From Corynebacterium uberis (GTDB lineage Bacteria; Actinomycetota; Actinomycetes; Mycobacteriales; Mycobacteriaceae): a stretch of DNA of 64,000 bases. Shown piece by piece: positions 1 through 10,464 of this stretch (position 1 is the first letter of the stretch; each line of letters opens with the position of its first letter). The stretch lies in contig NZ_CP085051.1 in assembly GCF_020616335.1 (NCBI RefSeq), positions 1,674,001 through 1,738,000 on the forward strand, given 5' to 3'. Below the pieces are notes generated by a model. It was not told the DNA's origin and searched no databases. It saw only the letters and a list, made by a program, of their open reading frames with translations. A program made the position numbers and the translations under genes.

Positions 1-2
1 CG

Positions 3-1325
3 AGCGCTGGTGCAGCCCCCGCGAACCTGACCCGGCGCGTCTACCGCTGCCTGGTGTGGTGGATCGTCCCGCTGATCGGCGCGGCCCCGCTGCTCTCCCG
101 CGACGTCTACTCCTACCTGATGCAAGGGGCGATGGTCCGCGACGGCTTCGACCCCTACACCCAGGGCGCGGCGATCAACCCCGGCCCGATGCTGCTGGAG
201 GTCTCCCACGACTGGCGCAACACCACCACCCCCTATGGGCCTTTGCATCTGTGGTTGGGCCAGGGCATCACCCGGATTGTTGGTGACAACATCACCGTCG
301 GCGTCATCTTGTACAAGCTGGTGTCCATCATCGGGTTTGCCGCCATCGCCTGGGCGATCCCTCGCCTTGCTACCCATCTGGGCGGCAACCCGGCAGTCGC
401 GTTGTGGCTCGGGGTGGCCAATCCGGTGATGATCCTCCACCTGGTCGGCGGGATGCACAATGAGTCAATCATGGTTGGCCTGGTCAGCGTGGGGCTTGTG
501 GCCGCTTGTCGACGCCACCTCCTCACCGCAGTCGCCCTCGTCGCCGTAGCAGTCTCCCTCAAGGCCACCGCCGCTATCGCCTTGCCGTTCATCGTCTGGA
601 TGGCCACCAACCGGTGGTCTCACCGCACACCCGATGGCGCAACGCCCACGCTTCGCCGGCGCATCGTCTGCTTCCTCGGCGCCGGGGCGCTGACCACGAT
701 CCTTGCCACCGTGGTGGTGGCCTTGGTGACGTGGATGTCCGCCTCATCCTGGGGGTGGCTGGCGGAGATCTCCGGCAACTCTAAGATCATCAACCCCCTG
801 GCCCTGCCTTCGCTGTTGGCCGGGATGGCCACGGATTTCCTCCTGCTGTTCAACCCGGACTGGACCTTCAACGTGCCGCTTGTCATCCTGCGCCGCGCGT
901 CCATGGTGGCCATGCTTGTGGGCTTGGTTGCGGTGTGGTGGCTGGCCCGGAAGTCGGATCGGGACGCTATTCGCGGCGTCGCCGCCGCCTACGCAGTGGC
1001 TTTTGTGTTTAACTCCGTGACGCTGCCCTGGTACTACGCCAGTCTGATTAGCCTCGTCGCGGTGACTGCGCTGCCGCGCTCGTGGGTCCAATGGGCTGCG
1101 GGGCTGTCCGTGGTCATCGCCCTGGCCTTTGCCGGGTCCGGCAACCACCAGCTCTACAACGCCGCGTGGATGGCCGGCGCAACGCTGGCGGCGTGGGCAT
1201 GCGCCGCGGTGATGGGCGCTGGGGCGGCTTCATCGGGTAGGCCGACCGCTGAAGCGGCCGAAGCCTCCGGGCCCTCTAAAGCCACTGAAGCCGCTGGGGC
1301 GACCGCAGAAACCGCTGCGCAGTAG
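3..1325 (+). CDS. mptA: Alpha-(1->6) mannopyranosyltransferase MptA, 5'-truncated by window edge
   Basis: GT-C fold polyprenyl-phosphomannose-dependent mannosyltransferase that extends the lipomannan/LAM mannan backbone on the outer side of the plasma membrane. The frame is open to the left edge, so the N-terminus is missing; the GTG at 54 is internal. Visible are the early DVYSYLMQG segment and a TPYGPLHLW motif, which are characteristic of the MptA/MptB family, followed by many hydrophobic transmembrane segments and a low-complexity Ala/Glu-rich tail. The downstream neighbours (Rv2175c-like, pknL, aroG) match the order around Rv2174 (mptA) in M. tuberculosis, which favours MptA over the paralogue MptB. 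Function is from family and synteny. Confidence 0.88.
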   Translation, partial: SAGAAPANLTRRVYRCLVWWIVPLIGAAPLLSRDVYSYLMQGAMVRDGFDPYTQGAAINPGPMLLEVSHDWRNTTTPYGPLHLWLGQGITRIVGDNITVGVILYKLVSIIGFAAIAWAIPRLATHLGGNPAVALWLGVANPVMILHLVGGMHNESIMVGLVSVGLVAACRRHLLTAVALVAVAVSLKATAAIALPFIVWMATNRWSHRTPDGATPTLRRRIVCFLGAGALTTILATVVVALVTWMSASSWGWLAEISGNSKIINPLALPSLLAGMATDFLLLFNPDWTFNVPLVILRRASMVAMLVGLVAVWWLARKSDRDAIRGVAAAYAVAFVFNSVTLPWYYASLISLVAVTALPRSWVQWAAGLSVVIALAFAGSGNHQLYNAAWMAGATLAAWACAAVMGAGAASSGRPTAEAAEASGPSKATEAAGATAETAAQ

Positions 1326-1435
1326 GGCGTGCACTCGCTCCTGCGGTGGCCACCCCACGGCCGCCGCGCTGCCGCTCGCCCCGGGCCGTTGCATCCTGAG
1401 CGGCGAGATGCGTGCCCAGCTCGATGCCTGACCGG

Positions 1436-1840
1436 CTAGAAGGCCATGGCCTGCGCGCGGCGCATGACTTCGCGGGCAAGGTGGCCGTGCAGGGCGTCGA
1501 TAGGCCGTCCCGGGAGGGAATCGTCCGGCGTGAACAGATACTCGAGGATTTCCCGATCGTTGTAGCCGCCATCTGACAACAAGGCGATGACCCCCGGCAC
1601 GAAGCGATTGACCGTGTTCTTCTCCCCCAGGAACGCCTCCGGGACCACGCGCACCCCCGCGTTGCGCACGGCGATGAGTTTGTGGTCATTGAGCAGGTCC
1701 ATCACGCGGGTTACTACGACGCCTAAGCGCTCGGCCACCTCCGCGAGCGGCAGGAGCTTTTCTGCGGGATCGAGGCCGACATGCCCGGAGCCATCCTCAG
1801 TTGCGTAGTGCGGCGCGTTTGCTGATTGTTGATCACTCAC
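1436..1840 (-). CDS. Rv2175c-family DNA-binding protein (PknL neighbour)
   Basis: 134-residue protein with an N-terminal helix-turn-helix region (LPLAEVAERLGV) and a C-terminal domain with the FVPGVIALLSDGGYND block typical of Rv2175c orthologues. In M. tuberculosis Rv2175c is a DNA-binding substrate of PknL, and here too it lies divergently beside pknL. The GTG start at 1840 is supported by TAGACT (minus strand 1854-1849) 8 nt upstream, which suggests a leaderless transcript. Its DNA target is not known from the sequence. It converges with mptA across about 110 nt. Confidence 0.85.
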   Translation of the reverse strand: MSDQQSANAPHYATEDGSGHVGLDPAEKLLPLAEVAERLGVVVTRVMDLLNDHKLIAVRNAGVRVVPEAFLGEKNTVNRFVPGVIALLSDGGYNDREILEYLFTPDDSLPGRPIDALHGHLAREVMRRAQAMAF

Positions 1841-1848
1841 GTCTGCCC

Positions 1849-1854
1849 AGTCTA
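1849..1854 (-). promoter_or_regulatory. -10 element for Rv2175c-like gene (leaderless)
   Basis: TAGACT on the minus strand ends 8 nt before the GTG start at 1840, so transcription would begin at or within a base or two of the start codon. No clear Shine-Dalgarno sequence is present. Confidence 0.5.
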
Positions 1855-1915
1855 GATGGCGCTACCCCCACCGGCGCCGGGGTGCCCCTGATGGCCTGCA
1901 CAGGGTGCTATCCCC

Positions 1916-1921
1916 CATACT
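1916..1921 (+). promoter_or_regulatory. Candidate -10 element for pknL (leaderless)
   Basis: CATACT lies 7 nt before the ATG at 1929, and no Shine-Dalgarno sequence precedes that ATG. This favours 1929 over the upstream in-frame GTG at 1905 as the pknL start. The -35 region is not recognisable. Confidence 0.4.
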
Positions 1922-1928
1922 GGGTGAC

Positions 1929-4193
1929 ATGATTCAGCTTCAGGTCGGCGATGTCCTTGAGGGACGCTACCGCATTGATCATCCCATCGCGCGCGGCGGG
2001 ATGTCCACGGTCTACCGCTGCGTCGACTTAAGGCTAGGCCGCGCCGTGGCCGCCAAGGTCATGGATGAGCGCTATGTGGCAGACCCGGTGTTTGCGCGTC
2101 GTTTCCGCCGGGAAGCACGCGCCATGGCGCAGCTGTCCCACCCCAACCTCGTGGGGGTTTATGATTTCGCCGACCACGACGACATCATGTTCCTCATCAT
2201 GGAACTGATCACCGGCGGCACGCTGCGCGAGCTGCTGGCAGAGCGCGGACCCATGCCCCCGCACGCCGCGGCGGCCGTCATGGTGCCCATGCTCACGGGC
2301 CTTGCCGCGGCGCATGACCGCGGACTGATCCACCGCGACATCAAGCCGGACAACGTGCTGATCAATTCCGATCACGCCGTCAAGCTCGCCGACTTTGGGC
2401 TGGTGCGCTCGACCACCTCCCCCGGCCGCTCCACCCAACAGATCATCGGCACCGTGGGGTACCTGTCCCCAGAGCAGGTCAACGGAGCAGAGATCACCCC
2501 GGCCAGCGACGTCTACTCCGCAGGGGTGGTCCTCTTCGAACTGCTCACCGGCACCACCCCCTTCCCCGGAGGCACGGATCTGGAACGCGCTTATCGACGC
2601 CTCGATCAGCCCGTCCCCGCGCCCTCAGAACTCATCAACGGTGTGCCCCCCGTCTTCGACGACCTGGTCACCGACGCCACCTCCATCGACCCGGCCTACC
2701 GCTTCGCCGACGCCACAGAATTCCTCACCGCAACCACCCAGGCCGCCGCCGAACTGCGCCTGCCCGCATTCCGCGTGCCCGTGCCCCGCAACTCTGCTGC
2801 CAACCGCGCCGCAGCCATCCCCACCGACACCACCGGCCTGCCCGAAGCCCTCGCCGCCACCGGAATCATCACCGCCGAGCGCGGAAGCGAGGCCGTCACC
2901 GAATTCCTCGACGGCACCGACCCCGACGCCCACACCCAGCTCGTACCGGTACCGGCTCCCGTGCCCGCCCCGGCACCGGCCCCTCCTGCGGCCCCCACCG
3001 CACTGGACTTTGCCGCGCCGGATTATTCCGCACCGGAGCCCAACCCGCCCAGCGAGCTCGCCCCCGCCGGGCCGCCAGAACCGGCTCCCCCAGCCCGGCG
3101 CGCGCCACACCCCCCGGTGTGGTCCAATCGCAGCGCCGTCACCCTCACCGCCTGGATCCTGGTGGTGGCCAGCGTCATCGCCGCCGTGGCCATTGGGGGC
3201 TGGTGGTTGGGCTCCGGCCGCTACGGCGACATCCCCCAGGTATTAGGCATGGACACCTCCCAGGCCACCGCCGCAGTCATCGCCGCAGGTTTTACCCCAA
3301 CTACCACCACCCGCTATGACAACGCCACCCCCAAAGAACACGTAGCCGGAATCGAACCAGCCGAGCGCGCCGTACGCGGATCGACCGTAGAAATCCAGGT
3401 CTCCCTTGGCCGTCCCGTTGTCCCCGAGCCGTCTCTTGCCGAAAACGCGGACACGTACCTGGGGCGCCTCCGCGAGGCCAGCCTGGAGCCACAACTCACA
3501 CCGCGCGAGTTTTCCGATGCCGTACCCGCTGACCACGTCCTGTCCACAGATCCCGCGGCCGGCACCACCGTGGATGTTGGCGCACGCATCGCCGTCACGG
3601 TCTCCGACGGGCCCGCCCCCAGCCCCGTTCCGGATGTTTCTGGCCTGCCCATCGAGGACGCCCGCGCCATCCTCAGCGCCGCCGGTTTTACCCCGGCCTC
3701 CGGCCCCGCGGTCTTTGACCCGCACCAACGCGCCGGACGAGTATCCACCACCGACCCGCGGCCCGGCCAGCCCCTGGCCCACGGCAAGACCGTAACCCTG
3801 GTCGCCTCTACTGCCATAGAGGTCCCCGACGTCTCCGGAGCAACCGCAGATGACGCCCGCTCCCGGCTCGGCGCCGCCGGGCTGACCAGCACCACCCAGG
3901 ACCGCGACCCCCAAGCCACCGGACCAGCCGACCAGGTCATCCGCACCACCCCCGGCGCAGGCTCCCTGGTCGACCCCGCTGCGCCGAACGTCACCATTAT
4001 CCTGCCCGGCAAAGTGCGCTCCCCCGCGCTGGTGGGATCCACCGTGGGCCACGCGCGCCAGGAGGCCCGCGCACAAGGTTTTGAGCTTGATGCGGACTCC
4101 GCCCCCGACTCCGCTCGCATCTGGGCCCAGTCCACGCTGCCCGGGATTGCCTACTCCTACGGGACCACCATCAACGTAAAAACGCTGCGCTAG
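1929..4193 (+). CDS. pknL: Serine/threonine protein kinase PknL with five PASTA repeats
   Basis: 754-residue membrane receptor kinase. The N-terminal Hanks domain (about 1-275) has the glycine loop ARGGMSTVY, catalytic Lys43 (AAKVMD), the HRDIKPDN loop with Asp137, and DFG at 155-157. A Pro/Ala-rich linker leads to one transmembrane segment near residues 400-425. Five extracellular PASTA units then follow, of the kind that sense peptidoglycan fragments or lipid II. An in-frame GTG at 1905 would add eight residues; I prefer the ATG at 1929 because of the -10 motif placed for a leaderless mRNA. The divergent Rv2175c-like gene encodes its known substrate family. It ends convergent to aroG. Confidence 0.93.
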   Translation: MIQLQVGDVLEGRYRIDHPIARGGMSTVYRCVDLRLGRAVAAKVMDERYVADPVFARRFRREARAMAQLSHPNLVGVYDFADHDDIMFLIMELITGGTLRELLAERGPMPPHAAAAVMVPMLTGLAAAHDRGLIHRDIKPDNVLINSDHAVKLADFGLVRSTTSPGRSTQQIIGTVGYLSPEQVNGAEITPASDVYSAGVVLFELLTGTTPFPGGTDLERAYRRLDQPVPAPSELINGVPPVFDDLVTDATSIDPAYRFADATEFLTATTQAAAELRLPAFRVPVPRNSAANRAAAIPTDTTGLPEALAATGIITAERGSEAVTEFLDGTDPDAHTQLVPVPAPVPAPAPAPPAAPTALDFAAPDYSAPEPNPPSELAPAGPPEPAPPARRAPHPPVWSNRSAVTLTAWILVVASVIAAVAIGGWWLGSGRYGDIPQVLGMDTSQATAAVIAAGFTPTTTTRYDNATPKEHVAGIEPAERAVRGSTVEIQVSLGRPVVPEPSLAENADTYLGRLREASLEPQLTPREFSDAVPADHVLSTDPAAGTTVDVGARIAVTVSDGPAPSPVPDVSGLPIEDARAILSAAGFTPASGPAVFDPHQRAGRVSTTDPRPGQPLAHGKTVTLVASTAIEVPDVSGATADDARSRLGAAGLTSTTQDRDPQATGPADQVIRTTPGAGSLVDPAAPNVTIILPGKVRSPALVGSTVGHARQEARAQGFELDADSAPDSARIWAQSTLPGIAYSYGTTINVKTLR

Positions 4194-4227
4194 GCCACCG
4201 AGTGCGGTGGTCCAGCGCAGCGGGAAG

Positions 4228-4248
4228 GCTGGCGCGCCGGGCGCCAGC
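4228..4248. terminator. Hairpin between convergent pknL and aroG
   Basis: GCTGGCGC and GCGCCAGC form a perfect 8-bp stem with a 5-nt loop in the 74-nt gap between the two convergent genes. No T-tract follows on either strand, so it is at best a weak or Rho-assisted terminator. Confidence 0.3.
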
Positions 4249-4267
4249 GAGAGGCAGCTAGCGGCTG

Positions 4268-5668
<1,401 letters not shown>

Positions 5669-5683
5669 TCACACGAACCAAGA

Positions 5684-6226
5684 TTAACGGGAAGTTTTTT
5701 CTGGAGCCGCAATATTATGCGGCATGGCGGCCGAGCCGAGCCGCTGGGCACAAATCTGGAATTTGCGTAAGTTATGGCGCGCATCCACCAACGCGTCATG
5801 GACACCCTCCGGGGCGCGCGGCAAACGGGGGCGCCCCGCAAGTTCCCACAGTTGCTTCAATTCGCGGGTATAACGCGGCATTTCTCGCGGCAACCCGGCC
5901 ATATCCCCCCATAATTGTGCGATGACCACGTGGTCATAGGCGCCCACCCACGCCCACAATTCCGGCTTGGTCGGAGCACCATCGGCCGTTGTGGTGACAA
6001 AGCTGAGGATCTCCTCACGGATCTGACGCCGCGACTTCCACACAGGAGAGTCCGGGGAAGGCAATTTATCCAATACGTTTTCCCGAACCCAGGTATTCGC
6101 CGCATCCGCATCAAATTCAGCGGAAACCGCATAATATTCGCGGCCATCTTCCGCAACGATGCCCACCGAGACCAGATCGATTGTCCGACCGTCCTCGATG
6201 AACTCCGTATCGTAAAAAAACCGCAC
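5684..6226 (-). CDS. Polyadenylate-specific 3'-exoribonuclease AS (Rv2179c family)
   Basis: 180-residue DEDDh-like ribonuclease related to RNase T. The N-terminus reads FFYDTEFIEDG, carrying the DTEF acidic motif (ExoI), with a second Asp/His region GAYDHVV and a C-terminal HDALVDARHN motif (ExoIII) with the expected His and Asp. The M. tuberculosis homologue Rv2179c has 3'-exoribonuclease activity with a preference for adenylate. The GTG start is supported by GGAAGG 8 nt upstream. It sits directly upstream of aroG on the same strand, as in mycobacteria. An unusual decamer array lies in its upstream region. Confidence 0.88.
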   Translation of the reverse strand: MRFFYDTEFIEDGRTIDLVSVGIVAEDGREYYAVSAEFDADAANTWVRENVLDKLPSPDSPVWKSRRQIREEILSFVTTTADGAPTKPELWAWVGAYDHVVIAQLWGDMAGLPREMPRYTRELKQLWELAGRPRLPRAPEGVHDALVDARHNLRKFQICAQRLGSAAMPHNIAAPEKTSR

Positions 6227-6300
6227 CTGCGGACGCCTTCCCTTTCATTGGGTCCTGCCGGTACCCGCCGCGGCAGCAGCCGCCGGGGCCCACAACAGTG

Positions 6301-6385
6301 TCTCGCAATGTCTTGCCTTGCTTCGCGCTGCCGTGCACAGCCTTGCGCTAACTTGCACAGTCTTGCACTGTCCTGCACTGTGCAG
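6301..6385. repeat. Eight-unit degenerate decamer tandem array ending in a palindrome
   Basis: Eight consecutive 10-nt units share the consensus TCTTGCACTG, with G at unit position 5 and C at position 6 in every copy. The last units run into CTGCACTGTGCAG (6373-6385), a perfect inverted repeat around a single central base. The array fills much of the 229-nt divergent region between the exoribonuclease and mannosyltransferase genes and has no convincing coding frame. The 10-nt period is about one helical turn. Confidence 0.75.
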
Positions 6386-6443
6386 CCTAGCGCGCTCCGG
6401 CGCCTCATAGGGCCAAAACGCCTACCGCTACCCCCGGGCAACT

Positions 6444-6449
6444 TATAGT
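6444..6449 (+). promoter_or_regulatory. -10 element for mptC-like gene (leaderless)
   Basis: TATAGT is followed by 6 nt and then the GTG at 6456. An ATG at 6451 is out of frame. The spacing puts the transcription start on or next to the GTG, which supports this start in the absence of a Shine-Dalgarno sequence. Confidence 0.6.
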
Positions 6450-6455
6450 AATGCA

Positions 6456-7754
6456 GTGCCCCAACGTGTGTTGACCCATTCCCCCCGGCGCGCAGCCACC
6501 GCATTAGGCGGCCTGCTCGCCGTCATCGGACTATCCGCAGCGTGCCTAAATATGCGGGGAATTTCCCACGCAGAGGTGCATTGGGGACCATTCATCGACT
6601 ACCGGGTCTACCAAGCCGGGGCCGCAGCGTGGGCGCACGGGGAGGACCTCTACGACCGCTACTTCGACATCGGCGTGATGGACCTCCCGTTTACCTATCC
6701 CCCTTTTGCCGCCCTGGTTTTTCAGCCTTTCACGCTGCTTCCCCTCCTGCCCGGCGCGCTCCTGCTCACCGCAGTCAGCGTGGCCCTGCTCTGGTACGTC
6801 ATTTCCCGTTGCGTTGAGGCCGCCACCGCGCATCTGCCTGGTCTTCCCGCGATAGCCCCCGGGTGGGTGTTCGTGGCCGTGGGGGTCAGTCTGGTTTGTG
6901 AGCCGGTGCGCCAAACCCTCTATTACGGCCAGATCAATATTGTGCTCATGGGGCTAGTCGTCGCCGATCTCCTCGGGGGGCGGTCCGACACGAGGTCTGG
7001 AAGCCAACCTGGCACCCAGCCTGCTTCCCGGCGGCGCTGGCTGCCCCAGGGCGTCCTCATCGGCGTTGCCGCCGCCATCAAGCTCACCCCCGCGGTGTTT
7101 GTCTTGTACCTGCTGGTACGCCGCCGCTGGAGCGGGGCCGGGTGGGCCGTGGGAACGGCACTGGGGTGCACCGGGCTTGCGGCTGCGCTGCGCCCGAGCC
7201 TGTCGGTTCATTACTGGTCTGCAACGCTGCGCGAAACGGATCGCATTGGGGACCCAGGCTACGCCAGCAACCAGTCCATTCAGGGATTCCTGGCGCGCGC
7301 GGGAATGCCTGAAAACACGCAGTCCGCGGTGTGGATGTGTGCCTGCGTGGTGGCCGTTGCTGGCATCGCCTGGGCGGTGCACCGGGTCAGCGCGCAGCCC
7401 GGCGGCGCCCCGGCTGGCGTGATGTTGACGTCTTTTATCGCGCTGCTGTGTTCGCCGGTGTCTTGGTCCCATCACTGGGTGTGGTGGGTCCCCTTAAGCG
7501 TGCTCACGGCCTTAAGCGCACTCCACGCCCCCGATCGGCGTGACCGCCTGACCGCAGGGTGTCTTGCCGCTGTCACCGCGGCGACCGCGATCATTGGCGC
7601 CCACGGGTGGCTTCCCTACGGTGAGGGGCGGGAGGAGTCCTGGGCGCTGTGGCAGTGGCTGCCGGGCAATTCTTACCTGATTCTCGCCGTGTGCATCATC
7701 GTGGTCGCGGCGTGGCGCCCCAGCGTCTATACGGTGGCCAGCCCCCGCGTCTGA
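6456..7754 (+). CDS. mptC: GT87 (DUF2029) mannosyltransferase, MptC/Rv2181-like
   Basis: 432-residue polytopic membrane protein of the GT-C superfamily. It has an early extracytoplasmic acidic motif (DYRVYQAGAAAW), a YPPFAALVFQP motif typical of GT87, and at least eight hydrophobic helices. Rv2181 and its C. glutamicum orthologue add alpha-(1->2) mannose branches to the lipomannan backbone using polyprenyl-phosphomannose. The assignment rests on family plus position next to the AS exoribonuclease and aroG; exact linkage specificity is inferred. The start is set by the -10 motif at 6444-6449. Confidence 0.8.
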   Translation: MPQRVLTHSPRRAATALGGLLAVIGLSAACLNMRGISHAEVHWGPFIDYRVYQAGAAAWAHGEDLYDRYFDIGVMDLPFTYPPFAALVFQPFTLLPLLPGALLLTAVSVALLWYVISRCVEAATAHLPGLPAIAPGWVFVAVGVSLVCEPVRQTLYYGQINIVLMGLVVADLLGGRSDTRSGSQPGTQPASRRRWLPQGVLIGVAAAIKLTPAVFVLYLLVRRRWSGAGWAVGTALGCTGLAAALRPSLSVHYWSATLRETDRIGDPGYASNQSIQGFLARAGMPENTQSAVWMCACVVAVAGIAWAVHRVSAQPGGAPAGVMLTSFIALLCSPVSWSHHWVWWVPLSVLTALSALHAPDRRDRLTAGCLAAVTAATAIIGAHGWLPYGEGREESWALWQWLPGNSYLILAVCIIVVAAWRPSVYTVASPRV

Positions 7755-7788
7755 TCCCCCTGGAAGGACCGGCTACTGCGCCGCCCTG

Positions 7789-7992
7789 CTATTCGGCACC
7801 CGGGTTTTCGCTATCAGACTTGTGCACAGTCTTGCGCACGGGCAGCGGCGCAAACAGCACGGCCACCAGGGCGAGCACCATGACGATGGCAAACCACGTG
7901 GCCTCCAACCCGAGGGCTGCCGCGACAACATAAGCGACAATCACGGCGAGTGTTGCCACGATCCGAAACACCAACAGCTGCTTGTTGTTCAC
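7789..7992 (-). CDS. Small membrane protein of unknown function
   Basis: About 67 residues, beginning VNNKQLLVFRIV, with two closely spaced hydrophobic helices and a short charged tail (VRKTVHKSDSE). I chose the GTG at 7992 because GGAAGGTGGA lies just upstream; an in-frame ATG at 8037 would add 15 polar residues. It lies downstream of, and on the same strand as, the acyltransferase-3 gene (90-nt gap), and converges on the mptC-like gene. I do not recognise a function. Confidence 0.6.
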   Translation of the reverse strand: MNNKQLLVFRIVATLAVIVAYVVAAALGLEATWFAIVMVLALVAVLFAPLPVRKTVHKSDSENPGAE

Positions 7993-8082
7993 CGAACTTC
8001 CACCTTCCGCTTGTTCTTCACGGTCTTGTATAACCACGTGCCGTCTGACTGAGCTTATCGACGCCGCCGGCGCCAGGCCCGC

Positions 8083-9399
8083 TCATCCCGTCCCACAACC
8101 TACGCTGCCGCCCGACGTCGCTGTTCCCAGCTGCCCCTGGTCTTGAGCACCCCCCGCACGCTGTTGCCGAGTGCCGCGTTGCGCACCGCGTCCCGCCCCC
8201 GCGTGGGCCGCGCTTCCACGCTCCCGGCGCGCCGCCGCCGTCTTCCACCACGAGGCTAGGCCCACGATCTGTGGTGGGTGCACTGTCCACCCCACAATCG
8301 GCACCCGTTGAATAAGCCACATCACTACCCCACCGCTGAGCGCGCAGACCATCGCTAACGCGATCCACACGCCGGGCCGATCCACTATCCGCTCGGCTTC
8401 CGGGTGGAGTTCACGGCCACCCGATAGGGACATGGGTAGCCGGTAGAGCAACGTCAGCGCCAGCGGATGGCCCAAGTAGATGGGAAGCGTATTGCGGCCC
8501 AAAAACTGCAAGGCCCGCGATAGGTACGGCACGCGGGCCACGCCTACTGCCGCCAGCACTGCCACCGGCAGCATCAAGACCTGGCCGCCGCCGCGCACGA
8601 GGGTCCACAGGTCGTTGGGCTCGATGGTGGCGGTAGGGTCCCACGGCCACAACCGCCACGGCATATCGCTCATGCCGCGTTCAACCAGGAGGTACCACAC
8701 CGCGTAGCACCCAAAGCCGGCGACGTAGGCGCACGTGGATCCCACGATCGCCCCCGGGGTAAAGCCCCGTCCCGCAAAGCCGCGCACGGATTGTGACCAG
8801 CGCAGGCCCACGATAAAAATGGGCAAATACATAATGAATTTACCCACCGTGTCCACCTGCGCATTCAGGGGCAAAAGGAGGATGGGGCTCAGCGATATCA
8901 GCAGCGCCGCCCAGCGTGGCAGCCGCCGCGTCAACCACGCGATGAGGTTAAAGGCCACCAGCACGTAAAGGAACCAATACATGTTGAGGGCCTGCGCAAT
9001 GAGCACCACATAGTGCCACACCCCGGGCAGCTCATAGTCCGGCCATATCGAGCGCTCATACTCGGCGGCAAAGATCTCCACCGGCGCCCACACCACGTAG
9101 GGAACCACAAAGAACCACAGCCGCCGCGAGAACAGATCCCACAGGCTATAGCGCAGAATCTTGGTGGAGAACATGCCACTGACCAGGAAGAACAGGGGCA
9201 TTCTCAGGGGGTCAAGCAGGTGGTTGACCTGGGCGATGAAGGAATCTGTCCCATACGGAACCACCAGGCTGACATGGAGGACCACCACTCCCAAGATGGA
9301 CACGCCTTTGGCCACGTCCGGCCAGGCCAACCGCGGGGATGCTGGAGAAGCGGCGGTCGGGGCCGGCGTGGCGCCGGGCAGAAGTGGAGTAGCTACCAT
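8083..9399 (-). CDS. Acyltransferase 3 family membrane protein
   Basis: About 438 residues with ten or so hydrophobic helices. The first helix carries WPDVAKGVSILGVVVLHV, and MPLFFLVSGMF follows, both typical of the acyltransferase 3 / OafB-like family that O-acylates cell-surface sugars or lipids. The C-terminal 60 residues are Ala/Gly/Arg-rich and probably disordered. The start is uncertain: the ATG at 9399 is preferred because homology-like sequence begins just after it, but the frame is open to a GTG at 9519 and no clear ribosome site is visible. The substrate cannot be predicted; location among lipomannan genes suggests an envelope role. Confidence 0.75.
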   Translation of the reverse strand: MVATPLLPGATPAPTAASPASPRLAWPDVAKGVSILGVVVLHVSLVVPYGTDSFIAQVNHLLDPLRMPLFFLVSGMFSTKILRYSLWDLFSRRLWFFVVPYVVWAPVEIFAAEYERSIWPDYELPGVWHYVVLIAQALNMYWFLYVLVAFNLIAWLTRRLPRWAALLISLSPILLLPLNAQVDTVGKFIMYLPIFIVGLRWSQSVRGFAGRGFTPGAIVGSTCAYVAGFGCYAVWYLLVERGMSDMPWRLWPWDPTATIEPNDLWTLVRGGGQVLMLPVAVLAAVGVARVPYLSRALQFLGRNTLPIYLGHPLALTLLYRLPMSLSGGRELHPEAERIVDRPGVWIALAMVCALSGGVVMWLIQRVPIVGWTVHPPQIVGLASWWKTAAARRERGSAAHAGAGRGAQRGTRQQRAGGAQDQGQLGTATSGGSVGCGTG

Positions 9400-9552
9400 G
9401 ATCGGAAGGAAACGGGTACCCCTTTGGTATTCATCAGCATTCGGTTGACTTTCTCCGCTCACGTTACAGGCAGAAAGCCAGCGATTGCTAAGAATCCCCC
9501 ACCAGGCGCACGGCCACACGCACGTGCACCTGGCCCCGTAAGTCCGAAGCGG

Positions 9553-10323
9553 CTAGCCGCGCATCTTTTCTGGGCGGGTTTCCAGCTCGCCGCCGGGCTC
9601 TGTTCCCTGCGGGTAGCCTTCGGCTTGCTCCAGGGACTTCTTCACGCCCGTGGCATATGCATCTACGTAGGGGTAGCCGGTCAAGGCGGACAGGGTGTGC
9701 ATGAGGTGGTCGGTCAGTGCCCGGGCTGCCTCCGGGGTGGCGGGGTCATAGCCGTGCTCGTGGGCCCATTGCACCGGGTGGATCGGCTCACCGACGACCA
9801 TGCGCACGGTATGGGGGCGCGGGATCCAGCTGCCGATGGGGTTGGCCTTCCGCGAGCCGATCATGCCCACGGGAACGATGTCATGGCCGGAGGCCAGGCC
9901 CAGCCGAGCAACGCCCGTGTGGCCACGGTAGATGCGCCCATCGGGAGAGCGGGTGCCTTCGGGGTAGATGCCAAACAGATCACCGCGCGCAAACACCTCA
10001 TTGGCTGCGCGGGCGACATCATCTGCAGCGTGCTCAGAGCCGCGGTCTACCGGCACCTGCCCCACGGCGGTGAAGAACCACTTTTGCAGCCGGCCCACCA
10101 CACCGGGGGTGGTGAAGTACTCGGACTTGGCCGGGAAGGTTATTTGGCGCGGGCACATCAGCGGGAAGTAGAAGGAGTCCATGACCGCTTGGTGGGTGGA
10201 TGCCAGGATGGCGGGCCCGTGGGCGGGGATGTTGTCCAGGCCTGTGATCTGCGGGCGGTTCCAGACCCGCAGTGCGGGGCCGAACAGAATGTTCTTAAAC
10301 GTCCAGTACCACTTGTTGTGCAT
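9553..10323 (-). CDS. plsC: 1-acyl-sn-glycerol-3-phosphate acyltransferase (PlsC family, Rv2182c-like)
   Basis: 256-residue acyltransferase of glycerophospholipid synthesis, acting at the cytoplasmic membrane. The catalytic HX4D box is HQAVMD, followed by the FVP-like substrate region (QVPVDRGS) and the FGIYPEGTRSPDG block that contacts the phosphate. The size fits the family. The orthologue Rv2182c sits in the same place in M. tuberculosis, between the mannosyltransferase and pimB. The C-terminus has a hydrophilic Glu/Gly-rich extension after the catalytic domain. Confidence 0.9.
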   Translation of the reverse strand: MHNKWYWTFKNILFGPALRVWNRPQITGLDNIPAHGPAILASTHQAVMDSFYFPLMCPRQITFPAKSEYFTTPGVVGRLQKWFFTAVGQVPVDRGSEHAADDVARAANEVFARGDLFGIYPEGTRSPDGRIYRGHTGVARLGLASGHDIVPVGMIGSRKANPIGSWIPRPHTVRMVVGEPIHPVQWAHEHGYDPATPEAARALTDHLMHTLSALTGYPYVDAYATGVKKSLEQAEGYPQGTEPGGELETRPEKMRG

Positions 10324-10464
10324 TGCGTTGTCCTTAAAATCCTGTTCGTGGTGGTCACCCGGGCAGGGCGCATCCTGGCCGCTGGCCGCGCCCGCGCACC
10401 GTCCCCGCGGCAGCAGTTAGCGTGCGGGGGTGGTGGCATCCTGCGTGAAGATGCAGGTGTGCGG

